Below, piece by piece: positions 5,868-8,275 of a DNA stretch of 8,275 nucleotides. The notes under the pieces are model-generated. The model was not told the origin of the DNA, ran no database searches, and worked only from the letters and a program-made list of their open reading frames with translations. The translations under genes were made by a program, and so were the position numbers. This stretch comes from T1SED10-198M sp003554345 [NCBI: Candidatus Sumerlaeota bacterium] (GTDB lineage Bacteria > Sumerlaeota > T1SED10-198M), in contig PWGE01000298.1 in assembly GCA_003554345.1 (NCBI GenBank), positions 1-8,275 on the forward strand, read 5' to 3'. Within the stretch, counting starts at the first letter, position 1; the number at the start of each line of letters is the position of its first letter.

Positions 5868-7085
5868 ATGCCGATAATCCGTGTGCCGGAAGCCCTGGAA
5901 GCCCTCAAAAAGGGTAAAATGCTCATTGTAATAGATGATGAGGACAGAGAAAACGAGGGAGACTTTGTCTTTCCAGCGCAGGGCTGTACTCCGGAAAAGG
6001 TTAATTATATCACCAAGTACGGTCGCGGTCTGGTTTGTGTCGCCCTTTCATCGCAAAGAGCCAGAGAGTTAAATCTTAACCCTTTGACCCCAGAAAACAC
6101 CTCTCCTTATCATACAAATTTTACCGAACCTGTTGATGCCAGGGGAATCACCACCACCGGAATATCTGCTTTCGATCGTTCCAATACTATCAACCGTCTG
6201 ATCGATCCCTCCGCTCAACCTGACGACTTTGTCAAACCCGGTCATATTTTTCCTCTCATTGCCAGAGATGGGGGTGTATTGAAAAGAGCGGGACATACTG
6301 AAGCAGTGGTAGATTTAACCCGACTGGCAGGTTTATTCCCGGCAGGCGTCTTATGTGAAATACTGGATGAAGATGGCACAATGGCAAGATTACCCCAGCT
6401 TGAAAAAATATCAGAAAAAACCGGTATCCCTATCCTTACCATTCGAGACCTTATTGAATACCGACGCAAAAGAGAAAAACTCATACACAAACATCTTAAG
6501 GTAAAGTTTCCCACCAAATTCGGAGAGTTTGATCTTTATCTGTTTGAAGACGTGACCACAAATGAAAACCACCTTACCCTGGTAAAAGGAGAACCTTTCG
6601 GAAAGGACCCTGTTCTGGTACGTGTTCACTCTCAATGTTTTACCGGCGACGTTCTTCATTCTCTGCGTTGCGATTGCGGCAATCAGCTGGAAGAAGCGAT
6701 GCGCAGGATTCAAAAAGAAGGATCGGGAATCCTCATTTACATGGCTCAGGAAGGCAGAGGAATAGGGCTGGTTAACAAGCTTAAGGCTTATCATCTTCAG
6801 GATAATGGCATGGATACGGTAGAAGCAAATCTCAAACTAGGATTCAAGCCGGATCTCCGTGATTATGGTATCGGTGCGCAAATCCTTCAGGAATTTAATA
6901 TTCGTAAAATTAAACTTATGACAAACAACCCTCGCAAAATTGTCGCTTTTTCCGGTTACGGCATGGAAGTGGTTGAACGTATTCCATTAGAAGTGCCTTC
7001 ACACCCTCAAAACAGACGTTACCTGCAAACCAAGAAAGAGAAAATGGGACATTTACTTAAAAATATTGAAAAAAATAAAAAATAG
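5868..7085 (+). CDS. ribBA: Bifunctional 3,4-dihydroxy-2-butanone-4-phosphate synthase / GTP cyclohydrolase II (RibBA)
   Basis: This 405-aa protein catalyses the two entry steps of riboflavin synthesis: ribulose 5-phosphate to dihydroxybutanone phosphate, and GTP to the diaminopyrimidine precursor. The RibB half (about 1-200) has DDEDRENEGD (23-32), TTTGISAFDR (95-104), GHTEA (142-146) and C163-E164, all expected active-site elements. The RibA half (about 205-400) has RVHSQCFTGD (252-261) and LRCDCG (266-271), giving Zn ligands C257, C268 and C270, then QEGRGIG (294-300), RDYGIGAQIL (331-340) and TNNPRK (352-357). A293 precedes QEGRGIG where Arg is common, a mild oddity. Both halves appear functional. 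The ATG at 5868 has AGGA 6 nt upstream; the frame is open further upstream to 5658, but that region is rsmI antisense and the homology starts at this ATG. No ribD, ribE or ribH is adjacent; pilT follows after 44 nt. Confidence 0.96.
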   Translation: MPIIRVPEALEALKKGKMLIVIDDEDRENEGDFVFPAQGCTPEKVNYITKYGRGLVCVALSSQRARELNLNPLTPENTSPYHTNFTEPVDARGITTTGISAFDRSNTINRLIDPSAQPDDFVKPGHIFPLIARDGGVLKRAGHTEAVVDLTRLAGLFPAGVLCEILDEDGTMARLPQLEKISEKTGIPILTIRDLIEYRRKREKLIHKHLKVKFPTKFGEFDLYLFEDVTTNENHLTLVKGEPFGKDPVLVRVHSQCFTGDVLHSLRCDCGNQLEEAMRRIQKEGSGILIYMAQEGRGIGLVNKLKAYHLQDNGMDTVEANLKLGFKPDLRDYGIGAQILQEFNIRKIKLMTNNPRKIVAFSGYGMEVVERIPLEVPSHPQNRRYLQTKKEKMGHLLKNIEKNKK

Positions 7086-7129
7086 GCATTAAAATAAAGA
7101 TAATTCTGGTGTAAGAAAGGGTTTTTATT

Positions 7130-8203
7130 ATGGATCTTATTGAATTATTAAGAACTGCTGTCCAACAAGGGGCCTCAGACCTTCATATTACAGTGGGAGT
7201 GCCTCCCATAATCCGGGTAGATGGCTCAATCAAGCCTATCAGTCCGGAGGCTCCAAAGATTACCCCCGATCTGGCAAAAGCCATGGTTTATTCCATTCTT
7301 AATGATTTACAAAAAAGGCAATTCGAAGAGGAATGGGACCTTGATTTTTCTATTGGTATAAGCAAATTAGGGCGTTTCAGGGTCAATGCACACCTCCAGC
7401 GGGGCACAGTTGCCGCTGCCTTTCGTTATATTTCCTCTGATATTCGTTCCCTTGAGGAACTGGGTTTACCGCCAGTGGCTGGAGAGCTGGCTTTAAAACA
7501 AAAAGGGCTCATCCTGGTCACAGGAGCCACCGGTTCAGGAAAATCAACGACTCTTGCTTCCATGCTGGATGTCATAAATTCCACTTACCCTTGCCATATT
7601 ATTACCATTGAAGATCCTATTGAATACCTTCATCACCATAAAAAATCGGTTGTTGAACAAAGAGAAATCGGAGAAGATACCAGGTCTTTTCCAGTCGCCT
7701 TGCGTCACGCCTTACGACAGGATCCGGATGTTATTCTCATCGGTGAATTACGTGACCTGGATACCATTGCAGCTGCCCTGACAGCTGCCGAAACAGGCCA
7801 CTTAGTGCTCACTACTCTTCATACCAATGATGTCGTGCAGACAATAGACCGCCTCATCGATGTTTTCCCCCCTTACCAGCAACAACAGGTAAGGGTACAG
7901 CTGGCCAGTGTCATTCAGGGGATCCTCTGTCAACAACTGGTACCCCGTCTGTCAGGAGAAGGCAGGGTGGTGTCTACCGAGGTGTTGGTCGCTACTCCCG
8001 CAGTCCGGGCTCTTATCCGGGAAAATAAGGGGCATCAAATATATAGCGTCCTTGAAACAGGCCGGGCACTTAAAATGCAGACCATGGACCATGCCCTCAG
8101 TGAACTATATAACCGGCGCATTATTTCCAAAAGTGAGTTGCTTAGCCGTACGGTAAAACCTGACGTTGTTGAAAAATTGACAAAAATCTCCTTTTCCAGG
8201 TAA
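7130..8203 (+). CDS. pilT: Type IV pilus retraction ATPase (PilT)
   Basis: This 357-aa protein is a hexameric cytoplasmic AAA-like secretion ATPase that depolymerises type IV pili for twitching, adhesion or DNA uptake. The N-terminal PAS-like domain (1-100) begins with GASDLHITVGVPP (14-26), typical of PilT. The catalytic core has Walker A GATGSGKST (132-140), the Asp box TIEDPIE (159-165), the Walker B region DPDVILIGELRD (198-209, where PilT usually reads GEMRD) and the His box HLVLTTLHTND (224-234). The PilT-specific C-terminal region is AVRALIRENKGHQIYSVLET (291-310), corresponding to the AIRNLIRE motif, followed by MQTMDHAL (316-323). The length is normal (about 345-370 aa). AAAGGG lies 8 nt before the ATG. 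It is probably co-transcribed with ribBA; no other pilus gene is in the window. The retraction motif favours PilT over PilB or PilU. Confidence 0.94.
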   Translation: MDLIELLRTAVQQGASDLHITVGVPPIIRVDGSIKPISPEAPKITPDLAKAMVYSILNDLQKRQFEEEWDLDFSIGISKLGRFRVNAHLQRGTVAAAFRYISSDIRSLEELGLPPVAGELALKQKGLILVTGATGSGKSTTLASMLDVINSTYPCHIITIEDPIEYLHHHKKSVVEQREIGEDTRSFPVALRHALRQDPDVILIGELRDLDTIAAALTAAETGHLVLTTLHTNDVVQTIDRLIDVFPPYQQQQVRVQLASVIQGILCQQLVPRLSGEGRVVSTEVLVATPAVRALIRENKGHQIYSVLETGRALKMQTMDHALSELYNRRIISKSELLSRTVKPDVVEKLTKISFSR

Positions 8204-8209
8204 TAACAA

Positions 8210-8275
8210 GTGTTGCAGCAATTAGAAATTATAGAAGTCCATTTGCATGAAGATCCCCACTTAAACCTGGTGGTA
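8210..8275 (+). CDS. Start of an unidentified gene downstream of pilT, cut by window edge
   Basis: A frame opening with GTG (8210) or TTG (8213) runs without a stop to the right edge, giving 22 codons; it would begin LQQLEIIEVHLHEDPHLN after the initiator. It lies 6 nt after the pilT stop, with only a weak AGG about 9 nt upstream, so it would be read in the same transcript. The fragment is too short for a family call. I considered a bifunctional-nuclease-type N-terminus, but the match is too weak to name. Confidence 0.4.
   Translation, partial: MLQQLEIIEVHLHEDPHLNLVV

Noticed and set aside
6069-6794. Minus-strand open frames opposite ribBA
   Set aside because: No recognisable motifs and no ribosome sites; the opposite strand encodes fully conserved RibBA motifs.

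Overview
The window looks like chromosomal DNA of an anaerobic, fermentative or syntrophic bacterium, moderately AT-rich, probably with an outer membrane. The evidence is an NADH-linked [FeFe]-hydrogenase type operon (soluble NuoE/NuoF-like subunits with extra ferredoxin modules), an O-antigen-ligase/polymerase-like membrane protein and a type IV pilus retraction ATPase. The taxon cannot be fixed from the sequence. All genes look intact. I see no mobile element, tRNA, rRNA or CRISPR array.

Left part (1-3118, minus strand): a compact four-gene operon transcribed leftwards and running off the left edge. Its order is hndA (NuoE-like [2Fe-2S]), hndB (small thioredoxin-like [2Fe-2S] ferredoxin), hndC (NuoF-like flavoprotein with NAD, FMN and Fe-S sites) and the N-terminal third or less of an hndD-like catalytic subunit. 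This order is characteristic of HndABCD / electron-bifurcating HydABC hydrogenases. NADH electrons would enter at HndC-FMN and pass through the Fe-S chain to the catalytic subunit, whose active-site domain lies outside the window.

Control region (3119-3298): it carries an 18-bp near-palindrome that matches the clostridial-type Rex (NADH/NAD+ sensor) operator at 12 of 14 specified positions, an extended -10 promoter and a 7-bp inverted repeat over the -10/start region. Redox control of the hydrogenase operon is therefore likely.

Middle part (3299-5819, minus strand): rsmI (16S rRNA 2'-O-methyltransferase family, short and with two unusual Asp-to-Asn exchanges in signature motifs) overlaps by 23 nt a TTG-started O-antigen ligase family gene with a coiled-coil and TPR tail. 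A perfect TATAAT lies only 12 nt before the rsmI ATG, suggesting a leaderless or nearly leaderless mRNA.

Right part (5868-8275, plus strand): ribBA (bifunctional riboflavin-pathway enzyme) diverges from rsmI across a 48-bp spacer. It is followed by pilT and then by the first codons of an unidentified gene. RibBA supplies precursors for FMN, the cofactor of HndC, but nothing in the DNA shows that the two units are co-regulated.

I found no clearly undescribed system. The items most worth a second look are the Rex-like operator, the variant RsmI, and the degenerate N-terminal cluster site in HndC next to a stand-alone HndB.
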